Part shown: positions 40,381-49,247 of the stretch, piece by piece
Numbering within the stretch: position 1 is the stretch's first letter
How the letters are laid out: every line of letters starts with the position of its first letter
DNA from: Arthrobacter globiformis
Lineage (GTDB): Bacteria; Actinomycetota; Actinomycetes; Actinomycetales; Micrococcaceae
Direction of reading: 5' to 3'
NCBI RefSeq assembly: GCF_030815865.1
Contig: NZ_JAUSXI010000001.1
Coordinates: 4,278,001-4,342,000 of the forward strand
DNA length: 64,000 bases
The notes under the pieces: generated by a model
The model's database searches: none
Told to the model about the DNA's origin: nothing
The model's input: the letters and a program-made list of their open reading frames with translations, nothing else
Program-made: the position numbers and the translations under genes

Positions 40381-41223
40381 ATGACTCCCCCGGCAACATC
40401 CGCAAATCCCGTCCCCGACGCAGGCAAAGACGCAGGCAACGGCGACGCCCGCGGCGCCTCGGTGATAGTCAACGCCATCGCCGTGCTGCGCAGCTTCACC
40501 GCGGACGAGCCCATGCTGGGCGTCACCGAGATCGCCAGCCGGGTGGGCCTGCACAAGAGCACTGTGTCGCGGATCCTCTCCACGTTCGAGCAGGAGCACC
40601 TGGTGGAGCGGGACCCGGATACGCGCCGCTTCCGCCTGGGGCTGGGCCTGATTGCCGTAGCTGGTCCCCTGCTGGCCGAACTCGAGGAACGCCGCGTGGC
40701 CTACCCCGTGCTGCGGGAACTCACCGAACGCACCGGCGAAACCAGCGCGCTGATGGTGTGGAACGGCACCGAGTCCATGTGCGTGGAGCAGATCGCGAGC
40801 CGCCAGCAGGTCAAGCACACCACCCCGCTGGGCGCACGCTATAACGACGCCCTGAGCGCCTCGGTCCAGATTTTCCTCGCCGCCGAACAGCCCGAGCGAG
40901 TGAGCGCCCTGCTCCGCAGCGGCACCGTCACCCTGCCCGGCCTCGACGACCACTCCGTCGAGGAGTACCTGCAGCGGCTCGAGGAAGTCAGCAGGCGCGG
41001 CTGGGCAATCAACTACGGCGAGACGTCCATCGAGGAAGTCGGCATCGCGGCACCCGTGTACGACCACCGTGGCGACATCGTAGCTGCGGTGCTCGTCCCT
41101 GCGCCCCGGTTCCGGGTCTCCCCCGATACGCTGCAAAGCCTCGGCGAAGCCTGCGCCGCAGCGGCCCGGCAGGTCACCCAGCGCCTGGGCGGCGTGGCCC
41201 CGAAGCAACGCCGCAGCGCGTAG
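40381..41223 (+). CDS. IclR-family transcriptional regulator
   Basis: A 280-residue regulator. The N-terminal winged helix reads VTEIASRVGLHKSTVSRILS (about residues 45-64), and the effector domain has LMVWNGTESMCVEQI, YNDALSASVQIFLAAEQPE and RGWAINYGETSIEEVGIAAP, typical of IclR proteins. The ATG at 40381 is chosen over an extension to 40333. It most likely controls the transporter/creatinase genes upstream through the GCAAC-N3-GTTGC sites; sign and effector are unknown. Confidence 0.93.
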   Translation: MTPPATSANPVPDAGKDAGNGDARGASVIVNAIAVLRSFTADEPMLGVTEIASRVGLHKSTVSRILSTFEQEHLVERDPDTRRFRLGLGLIAVAGPLLAELEERRVAYPVLRELTERTGETSALMVWNGTESMCVEQIASRQQVKHTTPLGARYNDALSASVQIFLAAEQPERVSALLRSGTVTLPGLDDHSVEEYLQRLEEVSRRGWAINYGETSIEEVGIAAPVYDHRGDIVAAVLVPAPRFRVSPDTLQSLGEACAAAARQVTQRLGGVAPKQRRSA

Positions 41224-41290
41224 GCGGCACCGCCCCAAGGCGGAGGCAGCATCTTGCCCAGTGCTGCAGCGCAGCTACGGGATTGTGGGC

Positions 41291-41593
41291 CTACGAGGCC
41301 AAACGCTCACGTGCGTTGTGTCCAGAGCCGGCCGGTTCAACACCGCGTTCGGGCTGGTTGATTTCGGCCCAGACTGCATCGAGTGAGAGGCCCAGGACAT
41401 CGGCGATCGCAGCGATGGTCGGGAAGGCTGGGGTCGCTACGCGGCCAGACTCGATCTTGCGGAGGGTCTCCGGCGAGACACGTGCATCCAGCGCGGTCTC
41501 GAGCATCGAGCGGCTTCCCCTGGCGCGGCGCAACAGGGCACCGAGGCGCTCTCCGCGCTCGACCTCTGCTGATGTAAGCGGCAACCTGACCAT
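41291..41593 (-). CDS. Xre-family helix-turn-helix protein
   Basis: A 100-residue DNA-binding protein with a Cro/CI-type domain: LGALLRRARGSRSMLETALD, ARVSPETLRKIESGRVATPA and PTIAAIADVLGLSLDAVWAE. It is divergent from the methionine aminopeptidase gene, and a palindrome flanking both promoters (41607-41630) is its probable binding site. This pairing of a small Xre repressor with a map gene suggests regulation of that gene. Confidence 0.9.
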   Translation of the reverse strand: MVRLPLTSAEVERGERLGALLRRARGSRSMLETALDARVSPETLRKIESGRVATPAFPTIAAIADVLGLSLDAVWAEINQPERGVEPAGSGHNARERLAS

Positions 41594-41606
41594 GGCTCCA
41601 ATTCTA

Positions 41607-41630
41607 ATACCGGGATAATATGGCCGGTAT
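41607..41630. promoter_or_regulatory. ATACCGG-N10-CCGGTAT operator between xre and map
   Basis: Perfect 7-nt inverted half-sites (41607-41613 and 41624-41630) enclose gataatatgg, which offers -10-like hexamers for both directions (GATAAT, and TATTAT on the other strand). A repressor bound here would block both genes. It lies 14 nt from the Xre start and 29 nt from the map start. Confidence 0.6.
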
Positions 41631-41658
41631 AGTTATTGGTAGATGAGAAGGGCACAGC

Positions 41659-42435
41659 ATGATCGAGATCCTGAACCCCGCCGAACTGGCCCGAGCAAAA
41701 GAGTCCGGCGCCTTGGTGGCTGACATTCTGCACACGCTGAAGAGCCGCAGCGAGGTGGGCACGAACCTCCTGGAAATCGACCGCTGGACCCAGAGCATGA
41801 TCCGCGAGGCCGGAGCGGAGTCCTGCTACGTCGACTACGCACCGTCCTTCGGACGCGGGCCGTTTGGCCACTACATCTGCACAGGTGTCAACGACGCCGT
41901 GCTCCACGGGCTGCCACGCGACTACACGCTTGCCGACGGCGACCTGCTGACTCTCGACCTCGCCGTCTCCAAAGGCGGAGTCGCTGCAGACGCCGCCATC
42001 AGCTTCATCGTGGGCAATTCAGAGCCCGCGGAAAGCGTCGCGATGATCGACGCGACCGAACGGGCATTGAGCGCAGGGATAGCAGCTGCCGGACCCGGAG
42101 CCCGCATCGGCGACATCTCCCATGCCATCGGCTCGGTCCTCAGCGAGGCGGGGTACCCGATCAACACCGAGTTCGGCGGTCATGGCATCGGATCAACGAT
42201 GCACCAGGACCCGCACGTTCCAAACACCGGACGGCCTGGCCGCGGGTACAAACTGCGCCCGGGCCTGATGCTCGCACTGGAGCCGTGGGTCATGGCGGAC
42301 ACGGCCCAGCTCGTCACTGATGCCGACGGGTGGACGCTCCGGAGTGCCACAGGCTGCCGGACGGCTCACAGCGAACACACGATCGCTATCACTGACGATG
42401 GAGCCGAAATCCTCACCTTGCCGAGGCACAACTAG
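41659..42435 (+). CDS. map: Type I methionine aminopeptidase
   Basis: A 258-residue M24A metallopeptidase removing N-terminal Met. The five metal ligands are seen in LTLDLAVSKGGVAADAAISF (both Asp), FGGHGIGSTMHQDPHVPN (His), MLALEPWV (Glu) and TAHSEHTIAITD (Glu), and the substrate His lies in YAPSFGRGPFGHYICT. Slightly unusual are the Phe-rich SFGRGPFGHY segment and the divergent Xre neighbour; it is likely an accessory, conditionally expressed copy, since housekeeping map genes lie with ribosomal genes. That last point is inference. Confidence 0.92.
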   Translation: MIEILNPAELARAKESGALVADILHTLKSRSEVGTNLLEIDRWTQSMIREAGAESCYVDYAPSFGRGPFGHYICTGVNDAVLHGLPRDYTLADGDLLTLDLAVSKGGVAADAAISFIVGNSEPAESVAMIDATERALSAGIAAAGPGARIGDISHAIGSVLSEAGYPINTEFGGHGIGSTMHQDPHVPNTGRPGRGYKLRPGLMLALEPWVMADTAQLVTDADGWTLRSATGCRTAHSEHTIAITDDGAEILTLPRHN

Positions 42436-42481
42436 CCACTTGAAGGAGCGCAGGCCTCGGGCCCCTTCATATTGTCTGGTC

Positions 42482-42973
42482 CTACTCGACGATGTCCTCG
42501 GCGATGTCCTCTGCCCACAGGTCCGGGTTGTTCTCCTGAAAGGTGCGCATCATGTCCACGCAGCGCTGATCATTCAGGACCACCACCTCCACGCCACGTG
42601 ACCGCAGAAGCTCGAATTCGCCGTCGAACGTGTGCGCTTCACCCACCACCACGCGGGGAATTTTGAACTGAATAATGGTTCCGGTGCACATGGCACACGG
42701 GGCGAGGGTGGTGTAGAGCGTGGTGTCCCGGTAGCTCTTCTGCCTGCCGGCTGCACGAAGTGCGGACATCTCGCCGTGCGCGATCGGATCGCCGTTTTGG
42801 ACTCGTTCGTTGTGTCCGCTCGCGATGACCACGCCATCACGGGCGAGGGCTGCTCCGATGGGGATGCCGCCTTCGCGGAGGCTTTTATGGGCGGCTTGGT
42901 AGGCGGCTTCGAAGGCGGTGTCTGCGGCTCTGTGTGGCTGCGGGGAGGCCGTTTGCTGCTGTTCGAGGGTCAT
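42482..42973 (-). CDS. Cytosine deaminase, yeast FCY1-type
   Basis: A 163-residue zinc deaminase. The metal site is HGEMSALRAAG (His and catalytic Glu) and PCAMCTG (two Cys). The remainder follows fungal cytosine deaminase closely: GGIPIGAAL, GHNERVQNGDP, YRDTTLYTTLAPCAMCTGTI, IPRVVVGEAHTFDGE, LLRSRGVEVVVLNDQRCVDM and the end DLWAEDIAEDIVE, where yeast has DWFEDIGE. It would convert cytosine to uracil in pyrimidine salvage. The ATG at 42973 is chosen over an extension to 43021. It is monocistronic. Confidence 0.88.
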   Translation of the reverse strand: MTLEQQQTASPQPHRAADTAFEAAYQAAHKSLREGGIPIGAALARDGVVIASGHNERVQNGDPIAHGEMSALRAAGRQKSYRDTTLYTTLAPCAMCTGTIIQFKIPRVVVGEAHTFDGEFELLRSRGVEVVVLNDQRCVDMMRTFQENNPDLWAEDIAEDIVE

Positions 42974-43021
42974 GCGGCCATTTTCGCAGGCGCAAGACCG
43001 GGTTCTAAGCGTCCGACCCAC

Positions 43022-43168
43022 TGATAGCTCGGCTTCAGCAGCTCAACAGTCTTGGCGCGGTCTTGCCACCCGCCACGACAAGCTCGCACTCACCAATCGT
43101 GGCGGAGCCGTTCCACAAGCCACCATCATCTGGCTAACAGCTCCAGGAGACAGCTCTGGGAGCCCTTT
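43022..43168. other. Short intergenic stretch, nothing recognised
   Basis: These 147 nt between two minus-strand genes contain the promoter region of the deaminase gene by position. No repeat, hairpin or small gene stood out. Confidence 0.35.
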
Positions 43169-44734
43169 CTAAGGTGCTTCTGTCTCAGTGGCAGCCGGCA
43201 CAGCATCCGGTACAGCCGCTAGTGCCGGAGTCGTGGCCGCGGGAGCCGGCACAACAACCGGAGCCGGTGCTGGCGCTGGGGTAACCGTGGGTGCCGGCGC
43301 ATCAACCGGAGCCGGAGCGGGCGTAACCACGGGAGCCGGTGCGACAGCCGGTGCCGGAGCCGGCGTAACCACAGGAGCCGGCACAACAACCGGAGCCGGT
43401 GCCGGCGTAACCACAGGAGCCGGCACAACAACCGGAGCCGGAGCCGGCGTTACTACGGGAGCTGGCGTTGCCGGCTTGGGCGCAACAACCGGAGCCGGAG
43501 TTGCCGGCTTAGGCGCGGCCACCCTCGGTGCCGGAACCGGCTTTGCCGGCTCGAGCTTGGGCGCTACAACCCTCGGTGCCGGAACCGGCTTCGCTGGCTT
43601 GGACTTGGGCGTGGGCGTGGCCACCTTCGGCGCCGGAGCCGGAGTCACCGTCTTGGGCGAGGCCACCCGCTGCACCGGAACCGCGGCCCGCCAGGATGAA
43701 GGCTGCGCTGCGGAAACAGGCATGGCGGCAGCTGAGGAGGACCTTGCCGCCGAACCGACAACGGCAGGCGATCCGTGTTCATCGTTCACTGCGGCATGGC
43801 GGGCGCTGGCCTCCACCGGAACAGCCCAGGAGGGCGTCTCCGTAGCGGTGCTGGGTTTCCGATAGTCGGTCATCTTGATGTTGGCGACGGGCCCCGAGTG
43901 ACGCAGCCGCAGCAGAGTCCAATTGTCGGGGTCCGTGTGTTTGCCGTTCAAAATGGTTTCGAAGTGGAGGTGGCATCCGGTTGATGACCCGGTGGTCCCG
44001 ACCCTGGCGATGAGTTGCCCTACTTGGACCGACTGGCCGTTCTTCACACCGATGCTCTCAAGGTGGTTGTACGTGGTGATCAGGCCGTTGCCGTGATCGA
44101 TTTCCACTCTGTTGCCGCCGCCCCACGGATGCCATCCCACAGCCCGCACCACGCCGGCATCCGCTGCATACACGCGGGTTCCGCATGCCGCGGAGAAGTC
44201 CTGGCCCCAGTGAAACTCACCAGCCGAGCCGGTGATGGGACTCGTCCGCAGCCCAAAGTGGGAGGTGGGGGTAAGGACCTCCAACGGCGCCATCAGGTTT
44301 CCTGCCGCGGGGCGTCGCACCGTGCGTGAAGCGGCATGGAGTTTTTGGCTCACTGGCTTTGCCGCCGTAAAGACCACGGTACGGGTGTAGGACACGAAGG
44401 CGTCCGCGGAGGCCGAGACGGCACCGGCAGTTGAAACGGAGGTGCCTGAAACTGAGGTGCCTGCAGCCGAAGCAACGGCAGCCGAGGCCACCATGGCCGA
44501 TCCGAGGGGCACGCCGACGGAGGTGTCACCGCGCATGCCGGCCGGCACCTGCCCGGATGAAAGACCGGACGAAAGAACCGGGCCAGTGCCCTGGAATCCA
44601 AAAGCATAGACCGCCAGGAACGCCGCGCCCGCGCCAATGCGAACGGCACGACTCAGGACGGGACGACCCAGAACGGCATGACATAGGTCCTGAGGCGTGC
44701 GCCGGACAGTGGCAGGTGCCAGATGCTTTGACAT
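43169..44734 (-). CDS. Secreted M23-family peptidase with Pro-Ala-Val repeat tail
   Basis: A 522-residue exported protein. A hydrophobic segment at about residues 30-48 (AVRIGAGAAFLAVYAFGFQG) is the signal or anchor. The LytM/M23 domain, about residues 170-280, has the zinc ligands in EFHWGQDFSAACGT and the H-x-H in STGCHLHFETIL, so it should cut peptidoglycan cross-bridges. From about residue 370 the protein is a long Pro/Ala/Val array (units like TPAPAPVV and VPAPVV), likely a wall-spanning stalk. The ATG at 44734 follows GGGGAG with 6-nt spacing. It is divergent to the P450 gene. Confidence 0.9.
   Translation of the reverse strand: MSKHLAPATVRRTPQDLCHAVLGRPVLSRAVRIGAGAAFLAVYAFGFQGTGPVLSSGLSSGQVPAGMRGDTSVGVPLGSAMVASAAVASAAGTSVSGTSVSTAGAVSASADAFVSYTRTVVFTAAKPVSQKLHAASRTVRRPAAGNLMAPLEVLTPTSHFGLRTSPITGSAGEFHWGQDFSAACGTRVYAADAGVVRAVGWHPWGGGNRVEIDHGNGLITTYNHLESIGVKNGQSVQVGQLIARVGTTGSSTGCHLHFETILNGKHTDPDNWTLLRLRHSGPVANIKMTDYRKPSTATETPSWAVPVEASARHAAVNDEHGSPAVVGSAARSSSAAAMPVSAAQPSSWRAAVPVQRVASPKTVTPAPAPKVATPTPKSKPAKPVPAPRVVAPKLEPAKPVPAPRVAAPKPATPAPVVAPKPATPAPVVTPAPAPVVVPAPVVTPAPAPVVVPAPVVTPAPAPAVAPAPVVTPAPAPVDAPAPTVTPAPAPAPVVVPAPAATTPALAAVPDAVPAATETEAP
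43250..43640 (-). repeat. Tandem DNA repeats coding the PAPV array
   Basis: Units of 39 nt such as gtaaccacaggagccggcac recur with small changes (clear at 43365-43455). They encode the Pro-Ala-Val-Thr-rich tail of the peptidase. Such arrays change length easily by slippage or recombination. Confidence 0.75.
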
Positions 44735-45119
44735 TAGATCTCCCCATAAAAGGCCGCCGGATGCTGGTGGATGGCGGCATGCTCCTAACATGGGAGCATG
44801 CCGGGCGGGCCAGCGAAACCGATACGGCCGCATATGTGGATAAGCTCAGAAAATCTTGACCGGGCCTTTCCCGAACTGCGCAAATCTTCAGCTGACGTTG
44901 AGCAATCCGGTGCGGCCGCAACCCTAACCCTCACCAGGAATCAGCCCGAGAAAATACCCGTAGTCCCCGGCATCCAACGGGAGTATCCTGGGTCGAGCCC
45001 GGCCCGTGACGCCCGGCCAGCCCCCTCCAGAAAAACAGCAAGCACCGGCGCCCCTCCCGGCAACAGGAACCAACAAAACTAGCGCACAAGTGTCAATGTA
45101 GACCGCCCAGGAGGGCCCC
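44735..45119. other. Divergent intergenic region of the M23 and P450 genes
   Basis: A 385-nt stretch with a perfect 10-bp hairpin GGCATGCTCC/GGAGCATGCC (44776-44785 and 44793-44802) in the probable leader of the M23 gene, plus GC-rich paired segments around 44995-45030. I tested it by eye against c-di-AMP (ydaO) riboswitches, common before wall hydrolase genes in actinobacteria, and did not find the conserved core. Confidence 0.4.
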
Positions 45120-48100
45120 GTGCCTGCGCCCAGCAACCCCAGCAACCCCACCCACAGCGCCCAAAGCAACAGCACCACCCCCATCCCCCAGCCGCCGCCG
45201 AAGCCCCTGGTAGGCAACCTGCCCGATATTGACACCAGCCAGGGTGTCATGGGCCTGGTGGAAGTGGCCGAGGAGTACGGGCCCATCGTCCGCATCCAGG
45301 TGTTCAACCGCGGCATGGTGGCGCTTTCCTCCCAGGAGCTCGTCAACGAGGTCTGCGACGAGTCCCGCTTCGGCAAGGTGCTCGGAGTCTCACTCCGCGA
45401 GGTCCGCGACTTCGTGGGCGACGGCCTGTTCACCGCGGAAACCGAGGAACCCAACTGGCAGAAAGCACACCGCATCCTGATGCCCGCCTTCGGCCCAAAG
45501 GCATTAACCAGGATGTTCGCCGGCATGGACGACGTCCTCGAGCAGCTGCTGCTCAAGTGGGAGCGGCTCGGCCCGACGGCGAGGATCGACGTTGCGGACA
45601 ACACCACGCGGCTGACCCTGGACACCATTGCCCTGTGCTCGTTCAGCTACCGGTTCAACAGCCTCTACCGGGACGAGATGCACCCCTTCATCGGGGCCAT
45701 GGTCCGAGCCCTGGTGGAGTCCAAGGACAGGTCCACGCGGCTGCCGGTGCAGAACAAGCTCATGATCCGCAAGCGGCACCAGCTCGACGAGGACAACGCG
45801 CTCATGCTGGAGGTGGCCGAGCAGCTCATCAGTGACAGGCGCCGCAACCCCAGTCCGGAAGGCAGCGAGGACATCCTGGACACCATGCTGAACGCGGCGG
45901 ACCCGGTGACCGGCGAGCGCCTGCCCGAGGACAACGTCAAGATGCAGATGGTCACCTTCCTGGTGGCCGGGCACGAGACCACCAGTGGCCTGCTCACGTT
46001 CACCATGTACGAATTGCTCCGGAATCCGGAAGTGCTGAGGAAGGCCCGTGCCGTGGTGGACGAGGTCCTCGGCACCGAGGCGGCACGGTTCGAGCACCTG
46101 CCAAGGCTGGGGTACCTGGACCAGATCCTCAAGGAGACGCTCCGGCTGTGGCCCACCGCCCCGGCGTTCAACGTGGCGCCGTACGAGGACACCGTGATCG
46201 GCGGCCAGTATGAGGTCGCCAAGGGAACGCCCCTCATGGTCCTGATCCCGCAGCTGCACCGGGACAAGGCGGCGTGGGGCGAGGACGCCGAGCTCTTCAA
46301 CCCAGATCGCTTTTCCCCCGAGCGCGTCGAGTCCATTCCGGCCAACGCGTGGAAGCCGTTCGGCAATGGCCAGCGCTCCTGCATCGGCCGCGGGTTCGCC
46401 CTGCAGGAGGCCATGCTGTTCCTGGCCAAGGCCCTGCAGCGCTTCGACATCACCCCCGCGGATCCCAGCTACGAGCTGCACATCAAGCACACCCTCACCA
46501 TGAAGCCGGAAGGGCTTTACATACACGTACGACGGCGGGACGTCCGGATAGGCGCAGCGGCGAGTGCCGCCGTCGTACAGGAAAAAACAGCGGAAACGCC
46601 GGCGGGTGCTGCCGCCAACGGCGTTCCGGTGCGCGTGCTGTACGGGTCGAATGCGGGGACCTCCCGTGACTTTGCCCAGCGGATAGCGAACGACGCCGGG
46701 CGGCGGGGCTACAGCCCCAGCATCACTTCGCTGGACGACGCGGCCGGCGGGCTGCCCACGGTGGGACTGGTGGCCGTCGTCGCCTCCTCCTACGAGGGGA
46801 TGCCACCGGACAATGCCAAGAAGTTCATGACCTGGACCGCGAGCCTGCAGCCGGGCACTCTGACCGGGGTCCGGTACACGGTGTTCGGCAACGGCAACAG
46901 GGACTGGACGCGGACCTACCAGGAGGTGCCCAAGGCCATCGACGCGCGGCTCGAGGCGGCCGGGGCGGAGCGGATTTACGAGCGCGGCGAGGCCAACGCG
47001 CGCGCCGACTTCTTCGGCGATTTCGAGGAGTGGTACGCGGGATTCTGGCCTGCGGTGGACGGCGCCCTCGGGCAGAAGACCGCCGCCCCGGCCGGGGAGC
47101 CGCAGCTGGAGGTCCAGTTCGTGGGCAACGTCCGGGATGCGCTGCTGCGCCAGAATGAGCTGGCGGTGGGCACCGTCGTCGCGAACCGGGAGCTGGTGGA
47201 CATGACAAAGCCGGGCGCACGGTCCAAGCGGCACGTGGAGATCGCGCTGCCGGAGGACATGAGCTACCGGACCGGCGACTACCTGGCGGTGCTGCCGCTG
47301 AATCCCAGCGACCTGGTCCAGCGGGCCCTCACGCGGTTCAGCCTGGACTACGACTCCCACGTGGTGCTGGCCATGGAGCACGGGGACACGTTCCTGCCCA
47401 CCGGCACACCCGTGGCCGTGGGCGAGCTGCTGAGCAGCTATGTGGAACTCGCGGGTCCGGCCACCCGGCCGCAGCTGGAGCAGCTGGCCGAGGTTGCCGG
47501 GGATCCTGCCGAGCGCGCGGAGCTGGAGGCCCTGGCGCAGGACCGGGAACGGCATGCGGCGGAGATCGTGGACAACCGCATCTCGCTGCTGGACCTGCTG
47601 GAGATGTACCCGTCCTGCCAGCTGCCGTTCACGTCGTTCCTGCAGCTGCTCACCCAGCTGACCCCGCGGCGGTACTCGATCTCGTCCTCGCCGCTGTGGA
47701 GCCCCGACCACGCGACCCTGACCTTCGCCGTCGTCCAGGCCCCGGCGTGGTCCGGGCGGGGCACCTTCGAGGGGGCCGCCTCGACGTACCTGGCCCAGGC
47801 GCGGCCCGGGTCACGGGTGGCGGTGCAGGTGCGCCCGTCCAACGCGGCGTTCCATCCGCCGGAATCGCTGGCGGTGCCGGTCATCATGGTGTGCGCCGGG
47901 ACCGGGCTGGCGCCGTTCCGCGGCTTCGTGCAGGACCGGGCACTGCGGGCACAGGCCGAGGGGATCGAGCCGGCACCTGCCCTGCTGTTCTTCGGCTGCC
48001 GGGCACCGGACACCGACTTCCTCTACGCGGCGGAGCTCGCGTCCTGGTCGGAGCAGGCCAATCTGGATCTGCGGCCGGTCTTCTCCAAGGCACCCTCGGA

Positions 48101-48338
48101 CGGGCAGAAGTATGTCCAGCACCGGCTGTGGGCAGACCGGGCGGACGTCAAGGAGCTGGTGAAACAGGGGGCCACGGTCTACGTCTGCGGCGACGGGAAG
48201 AACATGGCGCCGGAAGTCCGCGAGACCTGCGCGCGCATCTACCAGGAGGCCACCGGCGCGTCTGCGGAAGACGCCGACGCGTGGATGGACGAGGTGGAGC
48301 GCAGCCACGGCAGGTACGTGGCGGATATCTTCACGTAA
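45120..48338 (+). CDS. Self-sufficient cytochrome P450-reductase fusion (CYP102-type)
   Basis: A 1072-residue fusion of a fatty-acid-hydroxylase-like P450 with a diflavin reductase, as in P450 BM3 (1049 residues). Heme domain (about 1-465): oxygen-binding LVAGHETTSGL, K-helix ETLRLW, and the heme Cys loop FGNGQRSCIGRGFALQEA. Linker (about 470-500). FMN domain: VLYGSNAGTSRDFAQRI. FAD/NADPH domain: RRYSISSSPLW, GTGLAPFRGFVQDR and VYVCGDGKNMAPEV. The GTG at 45120 follows GGAGGG. The protein receives NADPH electrons internally and probably hydroxylates long-chain fatty acids. No neighbouring regulator gene of the BM3R1 type is present. The Asn/Ser/Pro-rich N-terminal 25 residues are atypical. Confidence 0.95.
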   Translation: MPAPSNPSNPTHSAQSNSTTPIPQPPPKPLVGNLPDIDTSQGVMGLVEVAEEYGPIVRIQVFNRGMVALSSQELVNEVCDESRFGKVLGVSLREVRDFVGDGLFTAETEEPNWQKAHRILMPAFGPKALTRMFAGMDDVLEQLLLKWERLGPTARIDVADNTTRLTLDTIALCSFSYRFNSLYRDEMHPFIGAMVRALVESKDRSTRLPVQNKLMIRKRHQLDEDNALMLEVAEQLISDRRRNPSPEGSEDILDTMLNAADPVTGERLPEDNVKMQMVTFLVAGHETTSGLLTFTMYELLRNPEVLRKARAVVDEVLGTEAARFEHLPRLGYLDQILKETLRLWPTAPAFNVAPYEDTVIGGQYEVAKGTPLMVLIPQLHRDKAAWGEDAELFNPDRFSPERVESIPANAWKPFGNGQRSCIGRGFALQEAMLFLAKALQRFDITPADPSYELHIKHTLTMKPEGLYIHVRRRDVRIGAAASAAVVQEKTAETPAGAAANGVPVRVLYGSNAGTSRDFAQRIANDAGRRGYSPSITSLDDAAGGLPTVGLVAVVASSYEGMPPDNAKKFMTWTASLQPGTLTGVRYTVFGNGNRDWTRTYQEVPKAIDARLEAAGAERIYERGEANARADFFGDFEEWYAGFWPAVDGALGQKTAAPAGEPQLEVQFVGNVRDALLRQNELAVGTVVANRELVDMTKPGARSKRHVEIALPEDMSYRTGDYLAVLPLNPSDLVQRALTRFSLDYDSHVVLAMEHGDTFLPTGTPVAVGELLSSYVELAGPATRPQLEQLAEVAGDPAERAELEALAQDRERHAAEIVDNRISLLDLLEMYPSCQLPFTSFLQLLTQLTPRRYSISSSPLWSPDHATLTFAVVQAPAWSGRGTFEGAASTYLAQARPGSRVAVQVRPSNAAFHPPESLAVPVIMVCAGTGLAPFRGFVQDRALRAQAEGIEPAPALLFFGCRAPDTDFLYAAELASWSEQANLDLRPVFSKAPSDGQKYVQHRLWADRADVKELVKQGATVYVCGDGKNMAPEVRETCARIYQEATGASAEDADAWMDEVERSHGRYVADIFT

Positions 48339-48680
48339 AGGGGCGGGTTGCGTCGCGTCACGAGTTGCGCAGGGACCAGGAACGCCCACGACGCAGGGCA
48401 TCAGCCAGCCGGGTAACCGAGTGATGCGACTCGGCGGTCCCGACGCCCGAGAAGGACCCCGCCTGCCATAAAAAGAAGTGAGAGCGTTTGCGGCGACTTC
48501 ACGGAGCCTGCGCCCATCTGTGACACCGATGAACTGCTCGTCGAGCCAGTCGGCAGTCCTTTTCCGCTCCTCATCGCGCTCTGATCGGGCAACGGACCGG
48601 ATGCCACCATTTTGGTGTTCATATCCTGTATAGGTCGCCGTTTGCGACACACTTGGTTGCGTGGCGGACAGGTACAGGGC
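48339..48680. other. Intergenic stretch, possible gene debris on the minus strand
   Basis: A 342-nt stretch. One minus-strand frame (about 48465-48625) reads protein-like: SVARSERDEERKRTADWLDE and FIGVTDGRRLREVAANALTS, but it has no start codon with a ribosome site and runs on into the P450 gene. It may be the remains of a small gene. The promoter of the sigma-factor gene must also lie here. Confidence 0.35.
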
Positions 48681-49247
48681 ATGAGTCATCTTTCGCGTGT
48701 TCCTGACCCGGAGCACACCTTCCGAGTGCTGTACGAAGTGATCTATCCTGACGTGCTCAGATTCGTTCAACGGCGGGCACATCCGGATCATGCCGAGGAC
48801 GTCGCGGCTGACGCGTTCCTTGTTGTCTGGCGTCGCCTCGATGAGGTACCGCGCATCCATGAGGACGCACGGGCATGGATTTTCGGCATCGCCCGGAACA
48901 TTCTGCTGAATGCACACCGAGGCGAACAGCGGCGCCAAGCACTTGGCGTGCGGCTGGCGGATGCCACAACCCGGCTGCACTTGGATGAGGACACTCATGC
49001 AGTGATGAGCCGCGTGGACCTGAGCCGTGCATGGCGCCTCCTCTCCGAGGTCCATCAAGAGGCTCTCGGCCTCACTGTCTTCGAAGACCTCACGGCACCG
49101 CAGGCAGCTGCTGTGCTTGGCATCTCACCTGTCGCGTACCGCCTGCGAGTGAGTCGTGCCCGCAGAGCACTCCGGCTTCATCTCGAACACCTACCAGAGC
49201 CCGCTGGCACGCCGACGGCTTCCCTTGGAAGGACAACCACGCCATGA
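48681..49247 (+). CDS. ECF-type RNA polymerase sigma factor
   Basis: A 188-residue sigma factor with only regions 2 and 4. Region 2 reads YEVIYPDVLRFVQRRAHPDH, AEDVAADAFLVVWRRLDEVP and DARAWIFGIARNILLNAHRG; region 4 reads LTVFEDLTAPQAAAVLGISP, VAYRLRVSRARRALRLHLEH. The ATG at 48681 follows GGACAGG. The stop overlaps the next start as ATGA, and that neighbour has the layout of an anti-sigma factor. The pair would control a stress or envelope regulon not visible here. Confidence 0.93.
   Translation: MSHLSRVPDPEHTFRVLYEVIYPDVLRFVQRRAHPDHAEDVAADAFLVVWRRLDEVPRIHEDARAWIFGIARNILLNAHRGEQRRQALGVRLADATTRLHLDEDTHAVMSRVDLSRAWRLLSEVHQEALGLTVFEDLTAPQAAAVLGISPVAYRLRVSRARRALRLHLEHLPEPAGTPTASLGRTTTP

Noticed and set aside
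44735..45119. Possible c-di-AMP (ydaO) riboswitch before the M23 peptidase gene
   Set aside because: The context is right and hairpins exist, but I could not find the conserved core segments, so no riboswitch is claimed.
48466..48500. Another unit of the dispersed repeat (aagtgagagcgtttgcggcg)
   Set aside because: It matches only about half of the core and lies in possible coding debris; it is not counted.
48465..48625. Protein-like minus-strand fragment (RKRTADWLDEQ...) upstream of the sigma gene
   Set aside because: There is no start codon with a ribosome site and no recognisable family; it is noted as possible debris only.
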